Below, piece after piece: positions 52,184-63,547 of a stretch of DNA of 64,000 nt (positions are counted from its first letter, which is position 1; each line of letters begins with the position of its first letter). Origin of the DNA: Balanoglossus misakiensis. Taxonomy: Eukaryota > Hemichordata. The translations under genes and the position numbers were made by a program. Below the pieces are notes generated by a model, which was not told the origin of the DNA, did not search any database, and saw only the letters and a program-made list of their open reading frames with translations. The stretch is from assembly GCA_040954595.2 (NCBI GenBank), contig CM082576.2, positions 3,596,001 to 3,660,000 of the forward strand, read 5' to 3'.

Positions 52184-54010
52184 ATTTTTGTTTGCTTGCA
52201 ATTGTTGCTTCAGAAAATGGACAAACTAGTACATCTCCATTCTGTTAAAAGGGATGCCTAAATATAGTGAGTGAGTCACATTGAAATTTCGTCATGGTCT
52301 CAAATAATTCATGAAAAGTATAATTAGAAGCGAGGCCTTTTCAGCAGGTTTCTCGGCTGAAATTTCTTTCAATTTTCTAGTGCAATTTGAACATGTTTTT
52401 GTTTGTGGCCATGTACTCTTCAATCGTCAAGTTTTTTAAATTGAAACCCACAGACAGATGACAGGGTAGCTGTATCTGTGGTTTATTTATAGATACGGAA
52501 GCTGCTCAAGACCGATACCCAGCGGAAACACAACAGTAATGAGAGCACCACTGACCACCTCTGAACTTCTCTGTGCTGCAGTGCAATGATATTCAGACAT
52601 TCCCTGAATTCTGTTTAATGTAGATGGGGGGGGGGGGGGGGGGGGGGGGCACTGATGTTGTATGGGTTTTCAGATAATTGATTGGCATTAGACAATTGGG
52701 GGTTGTTTTTTTGATAGCTCAGGAAATGAGTAACAATTAATTGTATCTCTCATTATCTTTTTGTGATTATTGGATTTATGTCTTGGGCTGCTGAAGGGGT
52801 TAGAGTTTATGCAGTTACAGTAAAAAGAGGTTATATCAATTATCATCGTAAAAGTTGATTGGACGGCCTTGTTAAAATTGAAAACGCTGTTTTTCAAGGA
52901 TGTTCCCAAGACTTGTCAGTGCATGAATTTTAAGCAGAAATCGTGTTTTTGCAAAATTGGATAAAAATATTAAAATTGCTTTTGTCCAAAGTCCATGAAA
53001 ACGCTTGTCATGTGATCACTGTATAAATAACAGTTGTGTACTGTACATGGTCAGTTTCCCCATGAAAATATACTTTTGGCAGTTTAGCACTTTGATAAAC
53101 TACACTTCCAGAAAATGTCTGTTTTGAATGTTGCATCATTAATTCAAAGTGGAGGTTGCAATTGCAATTAAACCATCTTTTACATGCATGATTGCTCTGA
53201 TTGGATATCAACTGTATTCAATTTCCTGTCTTGGAGTATTTTGTTACAGCATTAGGCTGAGAATGTATCACGTGTCATCCAGCAGTGGTGATGGGGATAG
53301 AAAATAGTTCCGAGACCCAATCCCATTCCTACTATTCTACACATCCTTACATTATGGAATCGTTCTGTCGACAGTCATTTTTAACTTTTGTAAGTTATTA
53401 CTGAATTATCAGTGGACAAGTATGAACTGTGTGCTTTTTTCAGTCAGTGAAAAATCGGTCTTGTTTTGTGATTGTGTTTCCATGTTTCAATGAAGTGTTT
53501 GCATGTTACTCTTTTTGCATGGATTTTTTTCATTGTAAACGGGTATTAGTTGTTGAATTATTTATGTCTTTACAGGACTGTGCAAATATAAGTGTAATTT
53601 TTTTTATTCACATATAAATATATACTTTCATTGTTGCCGTACATTTGTTGTGGCTGACATCCCGGTTGTCTGTCTCTTGATTTCTTCACAATAGCTGAGC
53701 ATTGATCGGGGACCACTTTAGGTTCCAACTCTTATAGGTTTGCTAATGATTCTCATTATAAAGGAAGCAAATATTTTTTTCTGTTGTAAAGACAGTTGTT
53801 CCCAGCTGACTGACAAAAAATCCCCCCAAAAGCTTCTTGCCCCTTCCCAAGATATGAAATACTTGTCGATCTTTAAAAGCATAATTTCGGACTAGGACAG
53901 AATAAAACATGTTTGACGATATGATTGTCAAGCTATGGGCGGGCTGACTGGTTCATATGTAGCCTATATTTGGTCCAATTGTTTGTATAGTTAATGTACG
54001 CGTGATACTA
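52184..54010. other. Spacer between the two UST-like genes
   Basis: No coding sequence is supported in this 1.8 kb. It is AT-rich and includes an uninterrupted G24 run at 52626-52649. An ACAATTAATTGT palindrome lies near 52735. Small open frames here match nothing known. Confidence 0.5.
52626..52649. repeat. Poly(G) homopolymer, 24 bases
   Basis: Twenty-four consecutive G residues on the plus strand. Such a run can form a G-quadruplex and its length is likely variable or miscounted in sequencing. Shorter G or C runs of 10-15 occur at 18950, 23399, 23996, 28618, 36734 and 39190. Confidence 0.9.
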
Positions 54011-54011
54011 G

Positions 54012-54174
54012 TATAATAAAGCAACTCCGGATGAGTGCATGTACCAGTTTAGAAGCAGTTCTGTGTACCACACTAGTGTGCGTATTTCGACTACTGAAGA
54101 AGAAATTCGGCAGGTTGTACCTTGAAGCTAACGGATCAGATCAACCCTGACAAAATGCACAAGGACTACTAACG
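54012..54174 (+). promoter_or_regulatory. Possible promoter and noncoding first exon of UST-like gene 2
   Basis: TATAATAAA at 54012-54020 could act as a TATA box. A putative noncoding exon ends at 54174 with AACG before GTAAAG, and the acceptor TGTCCAG ends at 54564, giving a 390-bp intron. The main ATG is 61 bases further on. The same TATA, short leader exon, 0.4 kb intron and single coding exon is seen in copy 1. This suggests that the leader exon was duplicated with the gene, though the leader sequences are no longer obviously alike. Confidence 0.4.
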
Positions 54175-54625
54175 GTAAAGATTGTCATTTTAATGTAATT
54201 TGGGGTCTGCACTTGGGCCACTGGTATGGCTACGAACGATGAAGATGGCCATATCTATCTGAGATTTAGCCAATAGGACTATTTCGGGACCATTTTTTTG
54301 AAGGGCAGGATATTTAAAATAAAAATTCCAGATTTTTTTTAATTTTTGCGGGTAGGCCTACTTTGTGGATTTTTGATGAGCGGGGAAGAAATTAAATGAT
54401 TGGCCACTTGAAGAGGGAAAATTAAGGACAGCTTATAAATAAATTGCCATCTGGATATATATTATTTTTACATTTCTAATCATTTTGAATGGTTCAAGTC
54501 TTTGACGCACGGTCCGCCAAACCTGATTAATTTGATATATGTTTGTTTTGCTATGCGTGTCCAGGTATAAATGGTGAATCTGATGTTCCTAGGCTCTATT
54601 GTGATCAGCAGAAGCAAGAAGAGGT

Positions 54626-55651
54626 ATGATGGTTCGATTGTCAAACATCAAGCGGCTGCTGACGTTGCGTGTTTTCTTGATTTTCCTCGCAACAGCACTA
54701 ACAGTCCTGTATATTATGCCAGGAAAACGCAGCGAACCAACGAGTCGCAATGTCAACCTATCTCTGATGCGGCAGTCTGAACAACGGTCGTTCTATAGCA
54801 GCATCCCCGTCCAACCCAGCTCCGGGTTGCCCTTGGACCTCAAGAGATCGAGTAACGAGACCCGAATCATTTACAATCGCGTGGACAAAAGTGGCAGCAG
54901 GAGTGTGATCTACACTATCAGGCGCCTGAACTTTAAATCCAATCGGTTTGCCCACAACGTCAGCCAAGAGTTTCTGAAACAACAGCTGACCCTGAGTGAG
55001 CAGAGGGACTTTGTGGCTGAAATCCACGCATTAAAGCCGCCGTTTATTTTCGATCGGCACATACACTTTGTTGATTTTGATCTCTTTGGTGCCAAAGCAC
55101 CATCATGGATCAATTTGATCAGAGAGCCCCTTCCACGTCTCGTCTCTAGGTATTATTTTAAGAGATACGGAGATGAATTTCAGCAGGGACCGCGAATGGG
55201 ATTCAACGGAACTGAAGAAGACATCAATAGATCTTTTGATGACTGTGTCTTGCTGGACAAGTACGAATGCTCCGAGGAAGGTGCTTTTTTAATAATTCCA
55301 TACTTTTGTGGACAGGAAAAGGCTTGCCAGAGTCCAAGTCGCTGGGCGCTTGAGAGAGCTAAACGAAACGTGGTGGAAAAATTTGCTTTCGTTGGGGTTC
55401 TTGAAGATATCAACAGTACGTTCCTTGTGTTAGAAAAAATGTTCCCCCAGTTTTTCAAGGGAATGTTGCAAGTGTACACCAGCAGGCATGGCAGGAATGA
55501 TCTTACTGTCATATTCAAGACAACATTCAAGAAAGAGATCTCACCAGTTTCCATGGCAAAAATGAGAGCCCGACTCCGTCTTGAATACGAATTTTACGAC
55601 TTTGTCAGAGAGAGGCTGGAATTGATCAAGCAACAGTTGTGCATCACATGA
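54626..55651 (+). CDS. Uronyl 2-O-sulfotransferase-like enzyme, copy 2 (341 aa)
   Basis: A tandem paralogue of the gene at 49881-51011, again with one uninterrupted coding exon. A short basic N-terminus (MMVRLSNIKR) precedes a membrane anchor at residues 11-31, giving a type II Golgi topology. The stem is shorter than in copy 1. The PAPS 5'-site NRVDKSGSRS, the RHIHF catalytic-histidine segment, the 3'-site IREPLPRLVSRYYFKRYGD and the PYFCGQ..C..P..WALERAK block are all intact, so the enzyme should be active. The 422 bases at 54986-55407 match 50313-50734 of copy 1 with only about 14 differences and no indels. The N-terminal third and the region after FFKG (residues about 278-320) differ strongly. 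The start could be the next codon, also ATG. The poly(A) signal is only 67 bases past the stop. Confidence 0.85.
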   Translation: MMVRLSNIKRLLTLRVFLIFLATALTVLYIMPGKRSEPTSRNVNLSLMRQSEQRSFYSSIPVQPSSGLPLDLKRSSNETRIIYNRVDKSGSRSVIYTIRRLNFKSNRFAHNVSQEFLKQQLTLSEQRDFVAEIHALKPPFIFDRHIHFVDFDLFGAKAPSWINLIREPLPRLVSRYYFKRYGDEFQQGPRMGFNGTEEDINRSFDDCVLLDKYECSEEGAFLIIPYFCGQEKACQSPSRWALERAKRNVVEKFAFVGVLEDINSTFLVLEKMFPQFFKGMLQVYTSRHGRNDLTVIFKTTFKKEISPVSMAKMRARLRLEYEFYDFVRERLELIKQQLCIT

Positions 55652-55717
55652 AAAAACATGGATGATGTAAGATACTATGAAACCATAGTTTAATGCACTT
55701 ACGAATGCATAATCTGG

Positions 55718-55723
55718 AATAAA
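55718..55723 (+). terminator. Likely polyadenylation signal of UST-like gene 2
   Basis: GGAATAAAAG carries AATAAA 67 bases after the stop codon. The 3' UTR would be very short, leaving about 300 bases before the convergent end of GEN1. Confidence 0.5.
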
Positions 55724-56014
55724 AGTCAAGATATAAAAAGCTAAAAGATATCTTAAAACATCTTATAAAACTCGCACAGAAAGATTTAAAAGAGGACTTT
55801 CTCTCGTTTGTCTTGTCCGGTACAAATAACACAGAGGAAAGCGCAACCTCCACGAGCATGGACAGCGCCATCAGAGTCAGCATCCCCTGCATCCTTTTGT
55901 TTGGTTTTTCCCACAGAATTCTTAAGTATAGGTTGGGGTGTTCTGGGGTGCCACTCATCATTGTTAGCCAAAACACTGCGGCAGAATTGAGAAGTTTTAT
56001 AACAACTTTTTTTT

Positions 56015-59000
56015 TTAAAAAGGGAGGTCTTTTAAGGGTTGTGGGGAGGCAGGAATGCTTTTATGTTCCTGTGGATGCAATGCAACTTTCTTTTTAATTT
56101 TGAACAAGTCTGTAATTTTCTTCTGTTCTGACGTAGATCCATGCGCAATATTTGGTATTGCTTTGGCAACATCCTCCTCCTTCTTCTCTTTATTATCATC
56201 ATCATCATCATCTTCATCACCATCATCATCATCTTCATTGGTTAAGTCTACAAAACCATCAGCACATGCTTGATAAGCAGCACATCGCTTTCTTGACCCA
56301 ACTTTTCCAGTCTCAGCCTCTACAGATGATTTCTTAATCATCATGTCCATCATCACGGCACTCCTGGATATCTGATATCTGCCTTTTGCACATTCCTTCA
56401 GAGCACCACTTCGCTTTCCGGTATCTAACCCCTTCCTGACGTCCTTGGAGGACACCCTACTGACCGACTTGACATACCTCTCTATGTCCTTGACGTGTGA
56501 TCCGTTTGGTTCCTTGAGCTCAACTATGGCATTTCTTATCATCTGCAAAATCTGTGAATTCTTGATTGTCGTCGGTTTGGCCGATTTCTTTGGCGACCTC
56601 TTTGTAGCTGGGATAGAGAAACAACAAATTGTTTATATTTGTCATTTTGTAAAGATGTTGTAAAATAGCACTGTTACAGAAGGAAACCTTGAAGCATGGT
56701 GAACACTGCAACGGTAGGAAAGCCTGCTGGAAGCTTATTCTTTCTTCCACTGTTGTACTTCCTTTTCTCATTGGATTTCTTGTACACTATGGAATCATAT
56801 CACAGCACACTAATAATATTAAATGGAGGACCTGGGTGGTTAACATGACTGTTTATTACCTTCTTTCAACGCCCTCTCAGCTTCAATTCTGTCATTGTAT
56901 AATTTTGTGATGTCCGGATACGCAGCTCTGAACAACTCTGATGATTCCACTGTCTGCAAAACTTCTGTTTTAAAACCAGAAAACTCTGGAAAATAAATGG
57001 AAAGGAGATGATAAGGTATCATTTTATTATAATGGGAAGCCGGAAGTTTGGTGAAGTGGACCCAACCGACTACATGTTGTTAGCAGAGGACATATTGCAC
57101 GCTGACATGCACTTCCTAGTGAGCCATTTCTGAGATGTGGAGCATGACAATGTACAAGTACCTACCTGGAACTAGCCACTGAACCTGGAAGCAGAGAACC
57201 CAGTGTCTTCTGCAGGTTTTCAGAATCTCAACTGGCCGCACAACCAGTTCATTGAGTGTCTTACTCCCGTCGATCAGAGCTCTCATCTCAAGTGAGGTGA
57301 TCATGGGCAGTGTTTTCTCCACTGTCTTCTCGTGCGACCACTTTAGAGTCGATTCCAAAAACAGCTGCGAGTGGATGATGGAAAATGGTTGTGTTTTGTG
57401 CTTTCCAATAAAGAGTTGGTGATTTGGCTTTGGAGTACACCAATTTCACTGGGCTTGCCATATATCCCTGGCAAATTAAACTGTCCTGTGCTTTTATGAG
57501 ACTACATGTAGTACTGTTACCATGGATATCTAAGTACATATACCAGTATGTCCTGACATTGACAGAGAGAACCCCAGAACTCATAGTGGATAGTTTCACA
57601 CATGCATTTTATGATTATACAGTCAAACACTACCCAAAGATCATACAACCGTCCTCTTTCCTCTAAGAGAGAGCCAGCACATTTGTTTACCATCAAAGAT
57701 TCTAGCTTTGGTGTAGACCACTGGAATGGTTTTGTTGGCATGTCTTCCTTTGGTAGTAGGAATTCGTCGATGACATCTTGATCGGGAAAATTGGGAATCT
57801 GCACAGCTTTGCTGGAATACAGGACATTTTAAAAGTTAAGAAAGGTGGTAACATCAATTTCCCAACGTTCTCTTTACACAAACTCACAGTCTGAAAAGTC
57901 TCTGACATATTTTCCAAAACACACTCTCTAACTTGCTATGATTTGAGCCAAAATTTTAATGATAAGTGATACTCTGTCTGTATCATCCATGACTGGCTAT
58001 GCCAGCTACAGATGAGTGTTCTCAGACTAATAGTATGTCAGAAAATCTGGATTTATACCTCTTTATTTTTTCTTCTAAAGTTGGCTTTGGTTTGGCCTGC
58101 TTTTGCTTTTTCCTCTTTGGTGTTCCTTCATGCCCAGACACATACTCATATATATCTCTGGTTTGAGACTGATCTTCAATATGTGATTTGGTCCATGTGC
58201 GGAATCTGAAAAATATAAATAGTTCGATAAATAAATAAACACACACGTAAATGTGTATAGTGATTAACTTCCATTCACCACAAGTTGACCCATTCAACAT
58301 AATCTTGTTGAAGCTCTTACCTTTCCAGGACATCAATGTTTCCAAATGATTCCATCAGCTGTAGAGCTTTCTCCTTGCCAATGCCAGGAACACCTGGCAA
58401 GTAGTCACAGCCAATCAAAAGCGACATCCCAACTAATTTATTCTGATTCAATCCAAGTGCTGCCTCTATCTGGTCCATTTTGTAGACATCTACAGTTGAG
58501 TCCTTGAAAGGGAAGGGAGGGTACTTCAGTAACCATGCCAGCAATAATGTGAGTTGTGTGATTGGCCGATTGAAGTGCATGCAAAACAAGACATGTCAAT
58601 AGCAGCCAATCAGCTCGCATGAATACCGGTTGATGATATGCAGATTTGTTCATTTCCAATTCATGATTGCTTACTAAATCATCTGCTTGGCTTTTAGTCT
58701 CTACCGGACATTGAATGTTATTCTGGAAACTTGTTCAGCACTTCACAAGTTACAGCTATCACCTAGCATGCATGTACATCACCTTTGCAGATGCCACCAA
58801 ATTCTTGTATACAGTTCTGCCTCCATAGAGAAATGCATCACCATCTTCAGTAAAAATGCCATCAACAAACTATGGAGAGAAGAATCAGAGACTGCCCATT
58901 CAAGATCCCTGGAATGTCGTTTCACTTTTGATGAAATGACAACCATCATTAGACTACTCTGGATCAATATTACCATTCTGTGAAAACAGAACACCTGGAG

Positions 59001-59687
59001 CTGAGAAATATTTACTTACTCCTTCTTTGTTGAGTCTGGCACAAAGAGCTTCAGCTTCCCCGGCACTCTGGAGATATGCAATGCCCATGTGATCAAGAAG
59101 CTCACAACACTGTGGCAGATACAAACCAAATCATATTACTGGATGGGTCTAAAACATCAGCAAAGAAAGAAGGCTGGCCAAAAGTCTCCAGTAGTTTTCC
59201 CCTCCATCATTTGACCACTCTGTTTTATACTCACCTCGTCCAGATACGCTTTGAAGTATGACCTATCCATTCTAGGTGCATGGGATTTTCTTTCCCGGGG
59301 TCGTCCATCGGTTCGTGGGATGGCCGGTCTGTTGGCCATGGTGTGCCATTTCACTGATGGCGCCCTGCCTTCGATCACAAACACTAGTTTTATGTCCAAT
59401 CGAGATAAATTCACAATTCTGTAAAACAGGGTTCTGGAGAGTGGAATAGAGGAAACATGGTTAAGTGCTATAACACCATCCATTTCGAGTTGATATGATC
59501 GATCATACTTGGTTGTGTAAGAGAGTCTACAAACCGACCTTAGATGAGGCCTGGGCGTTTTTACCGCTGCTAGACTTTCGCACACCCAGGCACTCAAGTC
59601 CACTGCAATCGTTTGCCCACGAAGCTCTTTCGCAGGCGTTGGCTTCTTCACGGGCTCAAGTACTGTCCACAGAGTTTTCACGCCCAT
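56015..59687 (-). CDS. GEN1: GEN1-like Holliday junction 5' flap endonuclease (spliced, 630 aa)
   Basis: Ten coding exons on the minus strand join in phase: 59687-59539, 59433-59235, 59109-59020, 58869-58783, 58502-58321, 58205-58059, 57811-57691, 57364-57166, 56985-56860 and 56607-56015. GEN1 is a nuclear XPG/Rad2-family nuclease that resolves four-way junctions by symmetric cuts. The N-terminus MGVKTLWTVLEPVKK is the XPG-N start. The active-site acidic residues are present: Asp30, Glu71, Glu134 and Glu136 (AGEAEAL), Asp155 and Asp157 (EDGDAFLYG) and Asp208 (GCDYLPG). A helix-hairpin-helix GVPGIGKEKA follows, and then a chromodomain-like region (about 349-425) with CFQVQW and LFRAAYPDI, as in human GEN1. 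The last exon adds a winged-helix-like segment (454-515), FVDLT (552-556), an acidic run (558-579) and QKKITDLF (595-602). The human protein is longer (about 908 aa). The end is convergent with UST-like copy 2. Confidence 0.88.
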
Positions 59688-61120
59688 GTTGTTCAGTAAG
59701 GCGATCTACTGGATGGTCTAAGAACTCTATGGAAAGCCCCTGGCGCGTCGCAGCGTCCCATCACGTCGAATGTAAACAACCACACGCGCTTTTTTCCCGT
59801 ACCGGAAGTGTAAAAAATAAAACGCCATCTACGTACAATTTTCATAATCTTCCGTTTTCACTCAACAATTAATCCACGCTTTTATAGAGCAGAAACTTCT
59901 GCAGGGGCAAATTGTTATGAAGAATATCAGAGTCCTGCGCTTTCATCAAATACATTTATTTCTTCAATGTACAACTTTCCATTATCCCAAGTACATGTAG
60001 TACAGTACATTGCTGGTTTACATTTCTGATACAGTGTATGGAACTTCTTTCATGATGAATAAACAAAAGATAGTCTCCTTTGGTGGGAGACAACATTTCC
60101 ATCCACGTGTCGGTGTATCACTTGAAAGCTTGGATCCACACTTATTCCACGCATAACCCCTTAAATTGCAGGTACCTAAAAATATCGCAAATGATAAAAT
60201 AAAATTTTATATAATTTTACACAATAGGCTACAAGATTTTTCAATAAAAATGGAACTTTTTTGCAAATAAAAATAACTACAATAGTAAAAGTATACAATA
60301 CTTGTTATGATAATAATCATGCAATAATCAATACATAAAATATATCATTTGTAATATGGAAACGGCAGTCTTGTTGATGAATGCTGATAAACACTATGGC
60401 GTGTGTGTCTCCCTGTAATCATGCACATGTTCAAAAACAATATAAATTCTGATACTGCGTGCATTTTCCCCCAGGATATAGCACTTTCAGGGTGACATGC
60501 ACTCTGCATGTATGCATCTAGTATTTACTCTATACGACATACCATTATAAAATCAAAAGCAATCATTAAATGTTCAAGAATACAACAAAAAGAGTTGTCT
60601 ATGTTTTCTATTAGGCAGTTTTCACCTGGTTGAATTTCAGCAGTGATTCATTTTTTTAAGTACAGGGCACCACTCAATCTGAGAGGAAGGAATGGATTTG
60701 CCATAAAAGGAAGAATGCCATCCGAAATCAAGAATCTCTGAGGCAAGATCAGTACCTTCTTCCCAGTTGAGAGAGTTGCTCACAACGAATTCGCTTAACA
60801 TGCACCCACTGATATAATTATGTATATTTAACACTAAAATTTCAGATTTATGTCTTGCTAGTTCTGTATCATATTTATACCACTCCATCATCCATGTACC
60901 ATATTTATACCACTCTTTAATTATTAGCTCACTGGTATGGGATTACACCCGGCTGGTGGGATATTATAGTCATCAGTATCTTAATTTTTTTAACACAAAA
61001 CAAAATATCACAGCATGTTCTTTAATCTTCACTAGCTTGATGTAATTTGATTTTTAGTCCATGCATCCTTTCCAGTGAGAAGGGATACATGACTGTATAT
61101 CTCCCATAATGTTTTCTGTT
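59688..61120. other. GEN1 upstream region and CRLS1 3' UTR
   Basis: This 1.4 kb separates the GEN1 start codon from the CRLS1 stop codon; both genes run on the minus strand. Most of it is AT-rich and is probably CRLS1 3' UTR. The GEN1 promoter must lie in the part near 59700-59900, which is less AT-rich, but no TATA box is clear. There is no gene-like open frame. Confidence 0.5.
59955..59960 (-). terminator. Candidate polyadenylation signal of CRLS1
   Basis: TTTATT on the plus strand reads AATAAA on the minus strand, about 1.16 kb past the CRLS1 stop and 270 bases before the GEN1 start codon. No other minus-strand AATAAA was noticed between this point and the stop codon, but the downstream GT-rich element is weak. 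Confidence 0.35.
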
Positions 61121-63257
61121 TTACTTCTTTTTGTTGAGAATCTTGAATGTATCCTTGGCAAAGACATACATCATTCCAGATGTCAGCGTAGTCCCTGCTG
61201 TCAAATACCTGCAATGAACGGAAAGAATCAGAAATTTTTACGGCATTTTGTGAACAGTTGCAGTGACAATAGATCTTTTTGACATGGTCTACCTACCATA
61301 AGGCATGGAGATATGGATGGTCAACGTAGTTGAAGACTGGTGCTGCCAGTGATGCTGCTACTGTGATCAACTGAACATTGGTGTTGACCTGTAAAAAAAC
61401 AAAAGTGTAAACTATAGAACAAGTGTTGGGTGTCCGACCAGCAATGAAAACATCCCTGAGCTCAACGGAGTGAAGAGCAGACAACCTGGATGTGTGTTGT
61501 CCTTGTTACAATATCTCTAACCAGGAACCATCATTTTTTCAAGCAAATCAAAATATAATAGGTGTATGCATGTCTTGATTTAAAAATTAAATGGCACTGT
61601 AAGTTGGTTGTTGGATGATTCTGACTCCTCCTTTGTCAACCAGAGTAATTAAATTAACTGAATTCATTAAGCAGCACTTCCTCACCTTACTGATTAGCAA
61701 TGGCTTCAGTTTGACCGAGGCATACGTCATATCAAAGTACCTCCTAATAGTGACTGGTGATGGTAATGACGCGTACCTCAGATAGAACGAATAGGACAAT
61801 AGCACTGCATCTCTACCAACAATCAACACTGTCAATGGAACTAGAAACGAAAGTTGTGTTATGGTTAGATAGTTCTATTTTAACATTACTGGCGTTAAGG
61901 GCTGGTTGCATTTTGTAGGACTGAGACTGAATGTATGAAAAATATGGTACTATATCAAGAAAATAAACATAATACTCACTTGGAATCAATCCCACCATTG
62001 TCAGTGTGACTGTCAGAACACCAACAAGCACCTTGTCAGCTAATGGGTCAATTACACTGCCAAGCACCGATTGCTGACTGGGGAATGCTCGGGCAATGTA
62101 GCCATCAAGCTGAAAAAAATAAACAAAATAGCTGATCTCTCATTCTTATTTTTAAATACCTAGGCTATAAACTTTATTGATGGTGCTACACATGTCCTCA
62201 GTGTTGATGTAATATTATTGATAATAACTAAAGCGCATGTATCAGAAACTGGGCAGGTTTGATCAATTATCCAAGTTTAATGCAAACCTCATCTCATTAT
62301 AATAACTGGTAGGAAATCTTTTGTTTATTTCACAAAGTATCAGTAATGAGGACTGTCACTCACCAAGTCAGTTATTCCAGCAAGTCCAAAGAGGCAAGTG
62401 GCCAAACCAAAGTATTCATTGAGCACAAGGTAACCAAGGATAGGCGACATTCCAATGCGACTGGTCGTTAGAAGATTGGGTACAGTAAATATATTCTCTT
62501 TCTGTGATCAACAGAAAATAAAGAAATGGGTAATGCATACAAATATATGGTAAATTTAGTTATATGCCATAATAAACCATCAATAACAAAACATCAGGGA
62601 AAATGCACAGTACTACAGCTACATGTCCACCAAAACTCCTGGGCCTTTATGAAGAAAAAAAACTTTTCACAAACTTAAAATTCCACATACCATTTCCTTA
62701 ACTTTATCTTCCAGTTCCTCTGCTTTGAGTCGGACTCTTTCTTCTATTTGTTCATATTTTGCCTTCATTCGCCTTTGCGCTTTTGCAATTTTCTTGGTGG
62801 TTTTCTTGGCTTTTCCAGATTTGCAATGAATGGTGTTAGAACTTTGTCGTCTGCTGTCGGTGTATTTCTCTCTACTGATGACGTACGCAGACGAAGCCGG
62901 AAGAAATTCATCTCTACAGATGTGTCTTCTCGAAAGACAACAATACATAGTTCGTGCACATCTACCTTCATTCGATGTGAAATATTTTGATACGCCAGTG
63001 GCAACCGAGATGTATCTGCGTGACTGATACAAGTGACTGAAATACCCACAATTACGAATGTTGTGTGTGTCGACTGGTGGCGACCTCCATCTCGAAGCCC
63101 TTGATGATATCCTACTCTTGTCGTTCAAAATGTCTCGCAAGTGGAACGTAAATTTCGAGTGCGCAGAGGCCTCGTTACTCGATACAGTAAAACATGATAA
63201 AAGCAGCCCAGATCCCCGCGCAAAGCGCACCTTTCTAAAAAGTCCGCTTGCAGACAT
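61121..63257 (-). CDS. CRLS1: Cardiolipin synthase (CMP-forming), CRLS1-like (spliced, 389 aa)
   Basis: Six coding exons on the minus strand join in phase: 63257-62691, 62501-62364, 62109-61980, 61840-61686, 61388-61297 and 61208-61121. The enzyme joins phosphatidylglycerol and CDP-diacylglycerol to make cardiolipin at the mitochondrial inner membrane. The CDP-alcohol phosphotransferase signature is complete: DLLDGYIAR (234-242), then Gly252, Asp256 and Asp260 in [24 protein letters not shown] before it and [24 protein letters not shown]-type sequence after it match animal CRLS1; there are several membrane segments. The N-terminal 190 residues are rich in Arg and Ser, with few acids at the start, fitting a mitochondrial targeting sequence. 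They end in a Lys/Glu-rich coiled-coil-like stretch (about 150-189). The human protein is about 301 aa, so this N-terminus is long. The ATG has A at -3. Confidence 0.9.
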
Positions 63258-63547
63258 GCTTCACGTGAGCGTCGCCATTTTCAAAATAACCTTTTCGACC
63301 TCAACCTATACTTTCGAATGCAGTTGTTTGAAACAAACGTTACTATACATGTTTTAACTCAAGAAACATATTTTAACATTAAAGAATAACTTATCCAAGG
63401 CTTTTATATAAAATTGTTAGAAATTACCGTTTACTTTTGTTTTACACTGTTGATACTCATTCGTGAGCTTGGCACGAGGTTACAAAGGTCGACAAGGTCA
63501 ACAATACGGAAGTAACGAGATGCAAATTTTCGCTGACAAGTGACAAG
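63258..63547. promoter_or_regulatory. Probable bidirectional promoter between CRLS1 and a plus-strand gene
   Basis: Only 290 bases separate the CRLS1 start codon (minus strand) from an ATG followed at once by a consensus donor (plus strand, 63548). No TATA box stands out. A short head-to-head gap is typical of housekeeping gene pairs. This depends on the plus-strand exon being real. Confidence 0.3.

Noticed and set aside
55808-56097. Plus-strand frame downstream of UST-like copy 2
   Set aside because: It lies in the gap and over the antisense of the last GEN1 exon, with no family similarity.
58012-59872. Plus-strand open frames over GEN1
   Set aside because: They are antisense to in-phase GEN1 exons and read as low-similarity shadow frames.
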